Positions 20,030 through 29,228 of a stretch of 64,000 nucleotides of DNA are shown one piece after another; the first letter of the stretch is position 1; each line of letters opens with the position of its first letter. The DNA comes from Geovibrio ferrireducens (GTDB lineage: Bacteria; Chrysiogenota; Deferribacteres; Deferribacterales; Geovibrionaceae): NCBI RefSeq assembly GCF_026226615.1, contig NZ_JAJAPB010000005.1, positions 62,001-126,000 of the forward strand, read 5' to 3'. The notes below the pieces were generated by a model. That model had not been told where the DNA came from, did no database searches, and was given only the letters and a program-made list of their open reading frames with translations. The position numbers and the translations under genes were made by a program.

Positions 20030-20945
20030 CGCCGCAGCCTTAAGAAGAACACTGCTTTATGTTCCGGGCAACATGCCGTCCATGCTCCAGAACATCCCCA
20101 TTTTCAACTGCGACTGTGTTTTCATTGACCTTGAAGACGCTGTGCCCCTCAACGAAAAAGACGCTGCAAGGCTCCTTGTGCGCAGTTTTCTTGAAAATTA
20201 TAAAGACAGAAACAAAGAGATCTTCTACCGCATAAATCCTCTGGACACGGAATGGGGTTATGACGACCTCAGAACGGTTCTCCCAGCCCTGCCGGACGGT
20301 GTGCGCCTGCCGAAGGCGGACACGCCTGAGATTGTGGAAAGGCTCGACACCTTCCTCACCGAGTGCGAGGAGAACTTCGGCATAGAGCTTGGAACTTTCA
20401 AAATTATCCCCTCCATCGAAAGCGCGCAGGGTGTAATCAACTGCATAAAAATAGCCAAATGCTCCTCAAGGGTCATAGCCCTCGCCTTCGGCGCGGAGGA
20501 CTACACAGCGAGTATGGGCATAGAAAGAAGCAAAACAGGCGAGGAGCTCTTCCACGCCAGAACACGTGTTGTCTGGGCTGCGAAGGCGGCAGGCATTCAG
20601 GCCATAGACACCATTTTCCCCGATGTGAACGATGAGGAAAGCTTCGAGAAGGAAGTCCGCCTCAGCAAGAAACTGGGCTTCACGGGGAAATCCCTCGTCA
20701 ACCCCCGTCAGATAGATATAGTGCACAAGGTTTTCGCCCCCACAAAAGAGGAGATAGACTTCGCCCTTGAGGTGATAGACGCAATCCTCAAGGCAAGGGA
20801 GATGGGAACAGGCGTTATCTCGCTCAAAGGAAAAATGATAGACGCACCCATAGTGAAGCGTTCATCAAACGTGCTGAAGACCGCCGCGTCTTTGGGTCTT
20901 ATAGACTATGAAATTTCAGACGAGGTGATCTATGGCACTAAATAG
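20022..20945 (+). CDS. citE: Citrate lyase beta subunit (citryl-ACP lyase) CitE
   Basis: A 307-residue HpcH/HpaI-type TIM-barrel lyase that cleaves (3S)-citryl-ACP to acetyl-ACP and oxaloacetate. The ATG at 20022 is preferred over the TTG four codons earlier because GAGGAAG lies just before it and MSNAAALRRTLLYVPGNMPS fits the family start. Key motifs are CVFIDLEDAVPLNEKDAAR (metal-binding Asp/Glu), RINPLDTEWGYDDL and SRVIALAFGAEDYTASMG. It overlaps the PPC gene by 8 bases and citF by 14. Confidence 0.95.
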   Translation: MSNAAALRRTLLYVPGNMPSMLQNIPIFNCDCVFIDLEDAVPLNEKDAARLLVRSFLENYKDRNKEIFYRINPLDTEWGYDDLRTVLPALPDGVRLPKADTPEIVERLDTFLTECEENFGIELGTFKIIPSIESAQGVINCIKIAKCSSRVIALAFGAEDYTASMGIERSKTGEELFHARTRVVWAAKAAGIQAIDTIFPDVNDEESFEKEVRLSKKLGFTGKSLVNPRQIDIVHKVFAPTKEEIDFALEVIDAILKAREMGTGVISLKGKMIDAPIVKRSSNVLKTAASLGLIDYEISDEVIYGTK

Positions 20946-22470
20946 TCTCGGCAGATTTGTCCCGGAGGTTTTCAACGGGATAAAACGCACCCCCTACAAC
21001 TCCGCTGCCCTGCTCACCCCGCAGGGGTGTGAGTTCGCCCGTCCCGTTAAGATAGTCCGCCCCGGAGAAAAGAAACTTCTGGGCAGTCTGCGTGAGGCTA
21101 TAATCGCCTCCGGCCTTAAGGACGGAATGACAATAGCAACCCACCACCACCTGAGAAACGGGGACAGCATCCTCAATCAGGTGGTGAAAGAGATAGATGC
21201 CCTCGGCATACGCAATATAACAATCGCCTCAAGCTCGGTGCACCCTGTGCATGCGGAGATTATCCCCTACATAAAAAAAGGGGTGATAACAAGCCTTGAG
21301 TGCGGCGTGAACGGCCCTGTGGGCGAAGCCGCCTCCAGAGGTGAGCTGGAATGCCCCATAATAGTGCGCAGCCACGGCGGGCGCGCCAGATCCATGATGA
21401 CCGGAGAGGTTGTTGTGGATGTGGCTTTTGTAGGCGCACCCTGCTGCGATGAATACGGCAATATGAACGGCTATTCCGGCCCGTCCGCCTGCGGCAGCCT
21501 CGGTTATTCCCATGTTGACGCGCGCTATGCGAAAACTGTCATCGCCGTGACGGACAACCTCGTCCCTTACCCCGTATGTCCGGTGAGCATACCCCAGACA
21601 TGCGTTGACTTCGTGGTGCAGGTTGAAACACTGGGCGACCCCAAGAAGATTGTCTCCACCACAACAAGGGTAACCAAAGACCCCATAGGGCTCATGATAG
21701 CAAAATACGCGGCCGAGGTGATCAGAGCTTCCGGTCTGCTTAAAAACGGCTTCTCCTTCCAGACCGGTGCAGGGGGAACATCCCTCGCCGTTGCGGACAA
21801 TGTGCGCCGCATGATGCTTGAGGAGAAGATAAAAGGTTCCTTCGGCTCCGGCGGAATCACGGGATATTTCGTGGATATGCTTGAGGAAGGACTGTTTGAG
21901 ACCCTGCTTGATGTTCAGTGCTTTGACCTTAAAGCCGTGGAATCGATCAGCAGAAACATGTGCCATCAGGAGATAAGCGCAGACACCTACGCAAACCCGT
22001 TCAACTGCGGAGCAGTGGTGAACAGGCTGGATGCGGTTATCCTCGGCGCTACGGAAGTGGATGTCGACTTCAACGTAAACGTGAACACTGAGTCAAACGG
22101 CTATCTCCTCCACAACACGGGCGGGCACACAGACACTGCGGCGGGCGCAAAGCTTGCCATAATCGTTGCCCCCTCCATAAGAGGCCGCCTGCCCATCATC
22201 CTTGATAAGGTGACAACAGTCACCACCCCCGGTGAGAACATAGACGTGATAGTCACCGAACGGGGCATAGCGGTAAACAGCAAGCATGAAGACCTCAAAA
22301 AGGAACTGATAAAAGCGAAGATGCCTGTTAAGGATATAAACGACCTCCGCAGGGAGATAACCCAGATAACAGGCGTGCCCCGCCCTGTGGAATTTACTGA
22401 TGACATAATCGCCCTTGTGGAATACAGAGACGGAAGCATAATTGACACGGTCAGAAGAGTTAAGGAATAA
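20932..22470 (+). CDS. citF: Citrate lyase alpha subunit (citrate:ACP transferase) CitF
   Basis: A 512-residue CoA-transferase-type subunit swapping acetyl for citrate on the carrier. It starts LGRFVPEVFNGIKRTPYNSA; THHHLRNGD, SFQTGAGGTSLAVADNV, GSFGSGGITGYFVDML and LLHNTGGHTDTAAGAKLA follow the family order. Length agrees with the enterobacterial subunit (about 510). Overlaps citE by 14 bases and citX by 29, consistent with coupled translation. Confidence 0.97.
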   Translation: MALNSLGRFVPEVFNGIKRTPYNSAALLTPQGCEFARPVKIVRPGEKKLLGSLREAIIASGLKDGMTIATHHHLRNGDSILNQVVKEIDALGIRNITIASSSVHPVHAEIIPYIKKGVITSLECGVNGPVGEAASRGELECPIIVRSHGGRARSMMTGEVVVDVAFVGAPCCDEYGNMNGYSGPSACGSLGYSHVDARYAKTVIAVTDNLVPYPVCPVSIPQTCVDFVVQVETLGDPKKIVSTTTRVTKDPIGLMIAKYAAEVIRASGLLKNGFSFQTGAGGTSLAVADNVRRMMLEEKIKGSFGSGGITGYFVDMLEEGLFETLLDVQCFDLKAVESISRNMCHQEISADTYANPFNCGAVVNRLDAVILGATEVDVDFNVNVNTESNGYLLHNTGGHTDTAAGAKLAIIVAPSIRGRLPIILDKVTTVTTPGENIDVIVTERGIAVNSKHEDLKKELIKAKMPVKDINDLRREITQITGVPRPVEFTDDIIALVEYRDGSIIDTVRRVKE

Positions 22471-22942
22471 ACTGCTCGCAGCCCGCGATGCCAGATGGGG
22501 CCTGATTGCCGAGCTTGACTGCGGCGACGGCTCCCTGATTGTCATCTCCTCCAACATGCCGGGGGAGGACAAAACTAAAGCGGACGGGCTGGTTTCATGG
22601 GCTGAGAATGAGCTGAGAAAACTCACAGGCGCAGAAACCGTAAGAACAGTTCAGGATGCGGCAGGCAGAGCGGTTTTTATGAAAACCTCCCTTAACCCCT
22701 CTGAAATGAAAAAGGCAGGGGTGGCTATTGAGGAGCTTCACCCCTTCTGCCGTCTTCTGGACATAGACATATACAGCGGAACAAAGGCATTCGGGCGGGC
22801 GGAAGCAGGCATGGGCAGAAGAAAATGCCTCATTTGCGGCGAAAATGCCGCCGACTGCATCAGAACGGAGAAACACACCCATGCAGAAGCTGTCAGCGCC
22901 GCTGAAAAACTCCTCAGCGGCTTTCATAACAAAAATTTCTGA
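22442..22942 (+). CDS. citX: Apo-citrate lyase phosphoribosyl-dephospho-CoA transferase CitX
   Basis: A 166-residue transferase that loads the prosthetic group onto CitD. The TTG start at 22442 is inside the end of citF; MTRSEELRNKLLAARDARWG fits the family, whose early ARD/R segment is conserved, and ELHPFCRLLDIDIYSG plus GRRKCLICGENAADC are CitX hallmarks. Followed by citG with overlap. Confidence 0.92.
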   Translation: MTRSEELRNKLLAARDARWGLIAELDCGDGSLIVISSNMPGEDKTKADGLVSWAENELRKLTGAETVRTVQDAAGRAVFMKTSLNPSEMKKAGVAIEELHPFCRLLDIDIYSGTKAFGRAEAGMGRRKCLICGENAADCIRTEKHTHAEAVSAAEKLLSGFHNKNF

Positions 22943-23708
22943 CTGCCTCACTCTGGGCGCAAAGGCGGAGCTTGACCTCTCCCCCAAGCCCGGCCTTGTG
23001 GACAGGTCTGACAGCGGCTCCCATGAGGATCTCTCCTATGCGGGCATGCTCCTCTCAGTCTCTCTTCTTCCCCGCTATTATCATGAACTTGCCCAAGCCG
23101 CCCTGAGCGGTGCGGATGTTGCCGAACTGCGCTCTGCCGGACTTGCGGCGGAGAAACGAATGTATGAGATCTGCGGAAGCAACGCCCATAAGGGCTATAT
23201 TTTCCTCAGCGGCCTTGTGCTGCTCGCCTCGCTCAGAGGGGATGACCTCCGCAGGGAGATAAAAGAAATATCAGAAGGGTTCTTCACATCCGCCCTGCCG
23301 GAATCCAACGGCGAAACCGCACGGAGGAAATACGGCACAGGCGGCATAACAGGCGAATGTCTGAACGGTCTGCCGTCCGTATTTGACAGTGCCCTCCCCG
23401 CTATGGAAAAAGAATACGCAGGAAGCGGATGCACCGAACGGACAAGGTTTGCAGGGCTCGCCGCCCTTATGCGGACGGTGGAAGACACCACAGCTATGCA
23501 CAGATGCGGCCGGGAAGGACTCGAAATCATCAGAAGTGACGGGCATATGCTTCTGGAACTCCTTAAATCGGACTCCCACATCCCGTGGCTGGCAGAAAGA
23601 AACGAATACTACAAATCAATAAGACTCACAATGGGCGGCGCAGCCGACCTTCTTGCAATCAGCTGCGCGCTTATGCTTTTTAACGGCTCTGTTTCAGAGT
23701 TCCGGTGA
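22881..23708 (+). CDS. citG: Triphosphoribosyl-dephospho-CoA synthase CitG
   Basis: A 275-residue enzyme that builds the citrate lyase prosthetic-group precursor from ATP and dephospho-CoA. The ATG at 22881 is preferred (GGAG about ten bases before) over one at 22845. Motifs are AKAELDLSPKPGLVDRSDSG (near-N-terminal), GSNAHKGYIFLSGLVLLA and the C-terminal half with TGGITGECLNGLPSVFD and EDTTAMHRCG. Last gene of the operon. Its end overlaps the end of a convergent gene by 29 bases, with no terminator between them. Confidence 0.93.
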   Translation: MQKLSAPLKNSSAAFITKISDCLTLGAKAELDLSPKPGLVDRSDSGSHEDLSYAGMLLSVSLLPRYYHELAQAALSGADVAELRSAGLAAEKRMYEICGSNAHKGYIFLSGLVLLASLRGDDLRREIKEISEGFFTSALPESNGETARRKYGTGGITGECLNGLPSVFDSALPAMEKEYAGSGCTERTRFAGLAALMRTVEDTTAMHRCGREGLEIIRSDGHMLLELLKSDSHIPWLAERNEYYKSIRLTMGGAADLLAISCALMLFNGSVSEFR

Positions 23709-24147
23709 GCTTTTTAAGCAGCCCGAAGGTGTCCCTGCCCGTTGCCGCAAGCCAGTAGTTCCCCTTGCCGTCCAGAAAATAGTAGTTGTCCATTCCCATC
23801 CCTGTAACGTAGGCTACATCAAAACCATCGGTCTTCATTCTCATAAGGTTCCTGAACGCCTGACTGGCGGGCATTTTATCATCCATCAGCTTAAAAAGGC
23901 TCTTAGCCTCATCCTTTGTTTTTGAGAAGGAAGCCCAGATAATCACAGGGTCGTTCCCGCATTTGTATTCAGCAACATATGAGCTTTCAAACTCTATCTC
24001 CTTTCCGTGCAGACGGGAGATCTCCTTCGCGGAATCCTTTCCGGTTTTAACCGAGACTGTCTCACAGCCGGGAAGTGCGGGCGCTGCGGCAAATGCCCCT
24101 GTTGTGATAAACATGAAAACCGCTGCCAAAATAACACTTAATCTCAT
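23680..24147 (-). CDS. Exported protein, 155 aa, unknown
   Basis: A signal peptide (MRLSVILAAVFMFITTGAFA) precedes a mature domain of about 135 residues with two Cys (PGCETVSV and YKCGNDPV) that could pair. The C-terminal part reads VAYVTGMGMDNYYFLDGKGN and NYWLAATGRDTFGLLKKLTG. This looks like a small periplasmic domain; I do not recognise it. It has a good AAGGAGGAACAG ribosome site before the ATG. Monocistronic, converging on citG with overlapping 3' ends. Confidence 0.75.
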   Translation of the reverse strand: MRLSVILAAVFMFITTGAFAAAPALPGCETVSVKTGKDSAKEISRLHGKEIEFESSYVAEYKCGNDPVIIWASFSKTKDEAKSLFKLMDDKMPASQAFRNLMRMKTDGFDVAYVTGMGMDNYYFLDGKGNYWLAATGRDTFGLLKKLTGTLKQSR

Positions 24148-24321
24148 CCTGTTCCTCCTTGTTTAATCTATGTACGGCGTAAACGTGAAAAGTTCACAAA
24201 CCCTGTTATAAACCTGCTCTCATAACCTATTAATCTTGTAAAATAATGAAAATCCCATTTGATTTAACACCTTTTAAGTGTAGAATTAAAGCAGTACTTT
24301 CTTTTCATAAGAGGTGGAAAA

Positions 24322-24624
24322 ATGAAAAAAACACTTTTAGCATCCGCATTTATCGTAACAACTTTTGTAATTGCATTTGCAGCGTCCGACGGAGCGGCTC
24401 TTTACAATAAGTGTAAAGCGTGTCACGGGGCAGACGGCTCCAAAGTTCCCGCAGGGGCTAAGGCTGCGATAAAGGGGCAGAGTGCCGCCGACCTTGAGAA
24501 AAAGCTCGCCGGTTATAAAGACGGCTCCTTCGGCGGGGAAAAGAAAGCCATTATGCAGCGAACGGCCTCAGCGCTCTCTCCCGAAGATATGAAAGCCCTC
24601 GCGGACTATATATCCAAACTCTGA
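24322..24624 (+). CDS. Small class I cytochrome c (c553-like)
   Basis: A 100-residue periplasmic monohaem cytochrome with a signal peptide (about 1-21), a haem site CKACH at 31-35 and a distal Met in AIMQRTASALSPEDMKALADYI. Eleven bases before its ATG is AGAGGTGG. It precedes the SCO and oxidase genes by only a few bases, so it likely donates electrons to the oxidase encoded downstream. Confidence 0.92.
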   Translation: MKKTLLASAFIVTTFVIAFAASDGAALYNKCKACHGADGSKVPAGAKAAIKGQSAADLEKKLAGYKDGSFGGEKKAIMQRTASALSPEDMKALADYISKL

Positions 24625-24633
24625 TAGCTCCGC

Positions 24634-25458
24634 ATGAAAAAGCTTTTAATTGCATTAGCAGTATTTACGCTCTGCCTCCCTCTCTGGGGGGCGGAGCACG
24701 GTCACGGAAAGGACGGGGAAAAAGCTGAGGAACATGTCCACAAGGAGCCTGCTCCTGAGCCTCAGGGCGATGTGGGCGTAACCGAAAAACTAGGCGAAAC
24801 AATAGCGCTGGACATTCCGTTTACGGATTCCGAAGGCAGAACAGTTACCATGCGGGAGCTGATCGACAAGCCGACTATCATTGCGCCTGTTTACTTCAAC
24901 TGTCCGAATGTCTGCAACTTTCTGCAGTCTAACCTTTCTTCCATTATTCCGCAGATAAAGATGGAGGCGGGAAAAAGCTATCAGGTTATTTCATTCAGCT
25001 TTGATGAAAACGATACCCCGGAAATTGCCGCAGATAAGAAGCGCAACTACATGAAAGCGGCAGACGGAAAAATTGCCCCGGAAGGCTGGATTTTCCTCAC
25101 AGGAACACACGAAAACATAAAAGCATTCCTTGACTCGGCGGGATACAGATTCAAAAGGGTTGATAATGACTTCGCCCACCCTGTGGCTGTATTTGCCGTT
25201 TCGAAGTCAGGCAAAATAATACGCTATCTTTACGGAACAAAAATACTCCCCTTTGAGCTCACAATGGCAGCAGTTGAGGCGGAAAACGAAAAACCCGGCC
25301 TCTCTGTTAAAAAAATAGTCTCCTTCTGCTTCAGCTATGATCAGGAAGGAAAAAAATATGTCTTTGATATAATGAAGGTTTCCGGTGTGGTTATTATCCT
25401 CACCCTCGCCGCCTTCGCCGCCTTCCTTGTTTTCGGCGGCAAAAAGAAAAAAAAGTAA
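24634..25458 (+). CDS. SCO1/SenC-family copper chaperone for cytochrome oxidase
   Basis: A 274-residue membrane-tethered thioredoxin-fold protein that helps assemble the CuA centre. It has a signal peptide (1-19), a His/Glu-rich linker (EHGHGKDGEKAEEHVHKEP) that may bind metal, the copper site CPNVC (C90, C94) and the distal His in DFAHPVAVFAV (about 182). An unusual C-terminal transmembrane helix (about 248-266) ends in a run of Lys, giving a second anchor. Gene position directly before subunit I supports the assignment. Confidence 0.93.
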   Translation: MKKLLIALAVFTLCLPLWGAEHGHGKDGEKAEEHVHKEPAPEPQGDVGVTEKLGETIALDIPFTDSEGRTVTMRELIDKPTIIAPVYFNCPNVCNFLQSNLSSIIPQIKMEAGKSYQVISFSFDENDTPEIAADKKRNYMKAADGKIAPEGWIFLTGTHENIKAFLDSAGYRFKRVDNDFAHPVAVFAVSKSGKIIRYLYGTKILPFELTMAAVEAENEKPGLSVKKIVSFCFSYDQEGKKYVFDIMKVSGVVIILTLAAFAAFLVFGGKKKKK

Positions 25459-25480
25459 AAGGAACTCGGAGGGAAAATAC

Positions 25481-27106
25481 ATGAACAGTAGTACAAATAC
25501 TTTGCCGAGTTTTTTTGAAGACTCAGGCAGCCACAGAAAAGGAATCCTCAGCTGGCTCTTAACCACGGATCATAAGCGCATCGGGCTCATGTATCTGTAC
25601 ATGGTTCTGGGAATGTTCATTGTCGGCGTGTGCCTTGGTCTGCTCATAAGGCTTGAACTAATAGCACCGGGCAAGGATATAATGACTGCCCAGACATACA
25701 ACGCTGTTTTCACCCTCCACGGGGTGATCATGATATTCATAGTGGTGATACCCAGCATCCCCGCCGCCATAGGGAACCTTGTGCTCCCCATCCAGCTCGG
25801 AGCGGAGGATGTTGCTTTCCCCCGGCTTAACCTGTTTTCATGGTGGCTGTATCTCATCGGAACAGTTGCCGCTCTCTTCTCTCTCTTCACAGGGGGCGGA
25901 GCGCCGGATACCGGATGGACATTCTACGTGCCGTTCAGCGAGTTCACCACCACAAACGTAAACGTGGCGGTGCTGGCGGTCTTTATTTTGGGCTTTTCCT
26001 CCATCCTCACAGGGATAAACTTCATCACCACAATCCACCGCATGCGCGCACCCGGCCTCACATGGACAAAGATCCCCCTTTTCACATGGTCACTTTACGC
26101 CACAGGGTGGATTCAGGTTCTCGCCACCCCGATTCTGGGAATAACGGTTCTGCTTATCTTTGTGGAAAGGGTGCTCGGTGTCGGCCTGTTTGACCCCAAC
26201 AAAGGGGGCGACCCGATCCTTTACCAGCACCTTTTCTGGATATATTCACATCCGGCGGTGTATATCATGATCCTCCCCGCTATGGGAGTGGTGAGCGATA
26301 TTATCCCCGTTTTCGCCCGCAAGAGCATCTTCGGCTACAAGGCGATAGCGGTCTCAAGCCTTATGATAGCCTTCGCAGGCTCGCTGGTCTGGGCGCACCA
26401 TATGTTTACCTCCGGCATGAGTGATACGGCGGTGCTGATATTCTCACTGCTCACATTCATAGTCGCCATACCGTCAGCCATCAAGGTTTTCAACTGGGTG
26501 GCAACGCTATATAAAGGCTCCATAGTGATAGAACCTCCGCTGGTTTACGCACTGGGTTTCATATTCCTGTTCTCCATAGGAGGCCTCACAGGGCTTGTGC
26601 TCGGCTCCGCAGGGACAGATGTTCACGTGCATGACACCTACTTTGTCGTGAGCCACTTCCATTATGTAATCTTCGGCGGAACAGGCTTCGGTTTATTTGC
26701 CGCCCTGCACTTCTGGCTGCCCAAGTTCTACGGCAGAATGTACAATAAAAACATTGCCAACTGGGCATTCGGCATCCTCTTTGTCGGGTTCAACACTCTG
26801 TACCTCCCACTTTTCGTCATAGGGCTTCAGGGCATGCCCAGAAGATACTACGACTATCTGCCGCAGTATCAGACGGGGCATTTTATCTCCACCGTCGGCT
26901 CGTGGATACTGGCAGTGGGTATTGTGCTTATGTTCGTTAACCTCTACAGAGGAATAAGAAGCGGCGAAAAAGTCGGCCGTAACCCATGGGGTGCTGCAAC
27001 CCTCGAATGGCAGGTTCCCTCGCCTCCCCCTCTGCTCAACTTTGACAAGGAGCCGGATACATCAGGCAAACCCTACAGCTATAAGGGGGTAGCAAGAGAT
27101 GAGTAA
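25481..27106 (+). CDS. ctaD: Cytochrome c oxidase subunit I, A2-type haem-copper oxidase
   Basis: A 541-residue, 12-helix catalytic subunit with haem a, haem a3 and CuB. The ATG at 25481 follows CGGAGGG; an upstream extension overlapping the SCO gene is rejected. Ligand motifs are FTLHGVIMIF (low-spin haem His), YSHPAVYIMILPAMG (CuB His and the cross-linked Tyr) and HVHDTYFVVSHFHYV (haem a3 and haem a His). Helix VI reads YSHPAVY, lacking the Glu of GHPEVY, which places it in the A2 subfamily. Gene order I-III-IV-II differs from the usual II-I-III. Confidence 0.96.
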   Translation: MNSSTNTLPSFFEDSGSHRKGILSWLLTTDHKRIGLMYLYMVLGMFIVGVCLGLLIRLELIAPGKDIMTAQTYNAVFTLHGVIMIFIVVIPSIPAAIGNLVLPIQLGAEDVAFPRLNLFSWWLYLIGTVAALFSLFTGGGAPDTGWTFYVPFSEFTTTNVNVAVLAVFILGFSSILTGINFITTIHRMRAPGLTWTKIPLFTWSLYATGWIQVLATPILGITVLLIFVERVLGVGLFDPNKGGDPILYQHLFWIYSHPAVYIMILPAMGVVSDIIPVFARKSIFGYKAIAVSSLMIAFAGSLVWAHHMFTSGMSDTAVLIFSLLTFIVAIPSAIKVFNWVATLYKGSIVIEPPLVYALGFIFLFSIGGLTGLVLGSAGTDVHVHDTYFVVSHFHYVIFGGTGFGLFAALHFWLPKFYGRMYNKNIANWAFGILFVGFNTLYLPLFVIGLQGMPRRYYDYLPQYQTGHFISTVGSWILAVGIVLMFVNLYRGIRSGEKVGRNPWGAATLEWQVPSPPPLLNFDKEPDTSGKPYSYKGVARDE

Positions 27107-27704
27107 TACCCACGTTCATAAAGACTACCACGGCGCAAAGCTCGGCATGTGGCTCTTCCTTTTTACGGAAGTGCTGCTCTTCGGCGGGCTTTTTGTCCTT
27201 TACGCGGTTTTCCTCTCCAAGTACCCGCAGGAGTTTCATGACGGCGGGAAAGAGCTTGATGTGGTAATCGGCACTCTGAACACCGTTGTTCTGCTTGTGT
27301 CCAGCTATTTTGTGGCTCTTGCCATCTCCTTCATACAGCGAGGGGATAAAAAGAAGGCCATACTCTTCACATGGCTCACAATGGCTATGGCGCTCATGTT
27401 CCTTGTGAACAAGTTCTTTGAATGGAAAGCAAAATTCAGCCACGGAATATACCCCACCTCCCCGCATCTGGCGGAACTGCCCCACGGGGAGAACATATTC
27501 TTCGGGCTGTACTACATCATGACCGGGCTCCACGGAATACACGTAGTCATAGGCATGACAGTGCTTGGTTTCATGGTGAACTTCCTCAAAAGGGACATCA
27601 TCAACAGGGAAGATTTTGTTAAGCTGGAGAACGCCGGGCTTTACTGGCACATAGTGGATCTGGTGTGGATATTCCTCTTCCCGCTGTTTTATCTGGTTCT
27701 GTAG
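27099..27704 (+). CDS. ctaE: Cytochrome c oxidase subunit III
   Basis: A 201-residue five-helix subunit. It opens KLGMWLFLFTEVLLFGGLFV; the conserved ITGLHGIHVVIGM-type motif here reads MTGLHGIHVVIGM, and LYWHIVDLVWIFLFPLFYLV ends the protein. It overlaps subunit I by 8 bases. The short five-helix form is typical of bacterial caa3-type oxidases. Confidence 0.95.
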   Translation: MSNTHVHKDYHGAKLGMWLFLFTEVLLFGGLFVLYAVFLSKYPQEFHDGGKELDVVIGTLNTVVLLVSSYFVALAISFIQRGDKKKAILFTWLTMAMALMFLVNKFFEWKAKFSHGIYPTSPHLAELPHGENIFFGLYYIMTGLHGIHVVIGMTVLGFMVNFLKRDIINREDFVKLENAGLYWHIVDLVWIFLFPLFYLVL

Positions 27705-27717
27705 AAGGAGGTCTGAT

Positions 27718-28002
27718 ATGTCGGAACATAACGGTCACATTCTCAGCGTAAAGCTGCTCACAGCGGTTCTGGCTGTGCTTCTTCTGCTCACTTTTATCAC
27801 AGTGGCAGCCACAAGGGTGGATTTCGGCTATTTTAAAGTTGTGGTGGCGCTTGCGCTGGCGACTGCGAAATCGCTGTTTGTAATTCTGTTTTTCATGCAC
27901 CTGAAATACGAGGACAGATTCATAAAAATCATTGTATTCATGTGCTTTTTAATTCTCGCCATCTTCATAGGAATGACCTTCCTTGACGTGGCATACAGGT
28001 AA
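27718..28002 (+). CDS. Cytochrome c oxidase subunit IV (prokaryotic type)
   Basis: A 94-residue three-helix subunit (VKLLTAVLAVLLLLTFITVA, then VVVALALATAKSLFVILFFM with the conserved HLKYEDRF turn, then a final helix). AAGGAGG precedes its ATG. It stabilises the oxidase complex and has no cofactors. Confidence 0.9.
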   Translation: MSEHNGHILSVKLLTAVLAVLLLLTFITVAATRVDFGYFKVVVALALATAKSLFVILFFMHLKYEDRFIKIIVFMCFLILAIFIGMTFLDVAYR

Positions 28003-28013
28003 GGGGCGGTTCT

Positions 28014-29228
28014 ATGGAAAATAATCTCGTTGATGCCGTAAACAAGGTTGATCAGGCTTTTCTGTTCATCTTCGGCGTGTCATTCGCAATACTGTTTCTC
28101 ATAACCGCCGTTACAATATGGTTCCTCTTCCGCTACAGCAAAAAGAGAAACCCCGTTCCCAGCGACATAGAAGGGAACGTCATAGCCGAAACCCTGTGGA
28201 CGGTTATACCCACTATTCTGGTTTTCGCCATGTTCTGGTTCGGCTGGACAGGCTACAAGGCGCTGAGAGAGGCTCCCGCCGATTCAATGATCGTCAAGGT
28301 CGAGGCGCGCATGTGGTCATGGAAGTTTATCTATGAGGACGGCCGCACAAGCGACAAGCTCTATGTGCCGGAAAACACGCCCGTTAAGCTTGATATGACC
28401 TCTGTGGACGTTATCCACAGCTTTTATGTGCCAGCATTCAGAATCAAGATGGACACTGTTCCCGGAATGCAGACCTATGCATGGTTCAACAGCGGCGAGG
28501 CCTCACAGTATGACATTCTCTGCGCTGAATACTGCGGAACAAGGCATGCGTACATGCTTTCCAAGGTTGTTGTTGTTCCTAAAGAGGAATTCATAAAGTG
28601 GGTCGAAACAGGCGAAGCGGATTCTGAAAAGCCCGGCGGACTCCTTGTTCTCGAAAAACACGGATGCCTTGACTGCCACTCGATGGACGGAAGTGAGATT
28701 GTCGGTCCCAGTTTCAGGGATATGTACGGACGCAATGTGACTGTCCTTGAAAACGGCAGGGAACTGACTGTCAAAACCGACAGAGAGTACCTTAAAAAAG
28801 CCATAAAAGACCCGGCAGCCCAGATTGTGAAAGGCTATGAAGACATGATGCCCCCGGCGGATGAAATGACCGCTGAGGAGCTTGAAACCGTCATAGAGTT
28901 CTTCGAAGGCGGCATGGTCATGGAAAAGAAAGGGGCTAAGGGCGCTAAAATTGCCGAAAATGAAGGCTGCCTCGGCTGCCACTCAACCGACGGCAGCGAG
29001 ATAGTCGGCCCCAGCTTTAAGAACATGATAGACAGAAAGCTCACCGCTGAGCATATGGGCAAAAAGGTCGAAGTAACCGCAGACATAAGATATATCATTG
29101 ACTCAATTAAGAATCCGGATGATTATGTCGTGGACGGCTACGACGGCGGCATGATGCCCTCATATGACCTCAGCGATGAGGATATGAAGGCGCTCATCGA
29201 ATTTTTCAGCACACTGAAGGATGAATGA
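28014..29228 (+). CDS. ctaC: Cytochrome c oxidase subunit II with two tandem C-terminal cytochrome c domains
   Basis: A 404-residue subunit. Two N-terminal membrane helices are followed by the CuA cupredoxin domain: IHSFYVPAFRIKMD and CAEYCGTRHAYM provide the His, two Cys and Met ligands. Ordinary caa3 subunit II ends with one cytochrome c domain; here there are two similar ones, with CLDCHSMDGSEIVGPSF and CLGCHSTDGSEIVGPSF as haem sites, each closed by a Met region (MMPPADEM, MMPSYDLS). The near-identity of the two repeats points to a recent internal duplication. Cytochrome c docking would feed electrons through one or both haems to CuA. Confidence 0.95.
   Translation: MENNLVDAVNKVDQAFLFIFGVSFAILFLITAVTIWFLFRYSKKRNPVPSDIEGNVIAETLWTVIPTILVFAMFWFGWTGYKALREAPADSMIVKVEARMWSWKFIYEDGRTSDKLYVPENTPVKLDMTSVDVIHSFYVPAFRIKMDTVPGMQTYAWFNSGEASQYDILCAEYCGTRHAYMLSKVVVVPKEEFIKWVETGEADSEKPGGLLVLEKHGCLDCHSMDGSEIVGPSFRDMYGRNVTVLENGRELTVKTDREYLKKAIKDPAAQIVKGYEDMMPPADEMTAEELETVIEFFEGGMVMEKKGAKGAKIAENEGCLGCHSTDGSEIVGPSFKNMIDRKLTAEHMGKKVEVTADIRYIIDSIKNPDDYVVDGYDGGMMPSYDLSDEDMKALIEFFSTLKDE

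Noticed and set aside
21229-21966. Antisense frame of 245 codons in citF
   Set aside because: citF is clear in the other direction; the antisense product shows no family.
25385-25480. N-terminal extension of oxidase subunit I
   Set aside because: It overlaps the SCO gene's 3' end and has low-complexity Ser/Pro content; ATG 25481 has a good ribosome site.
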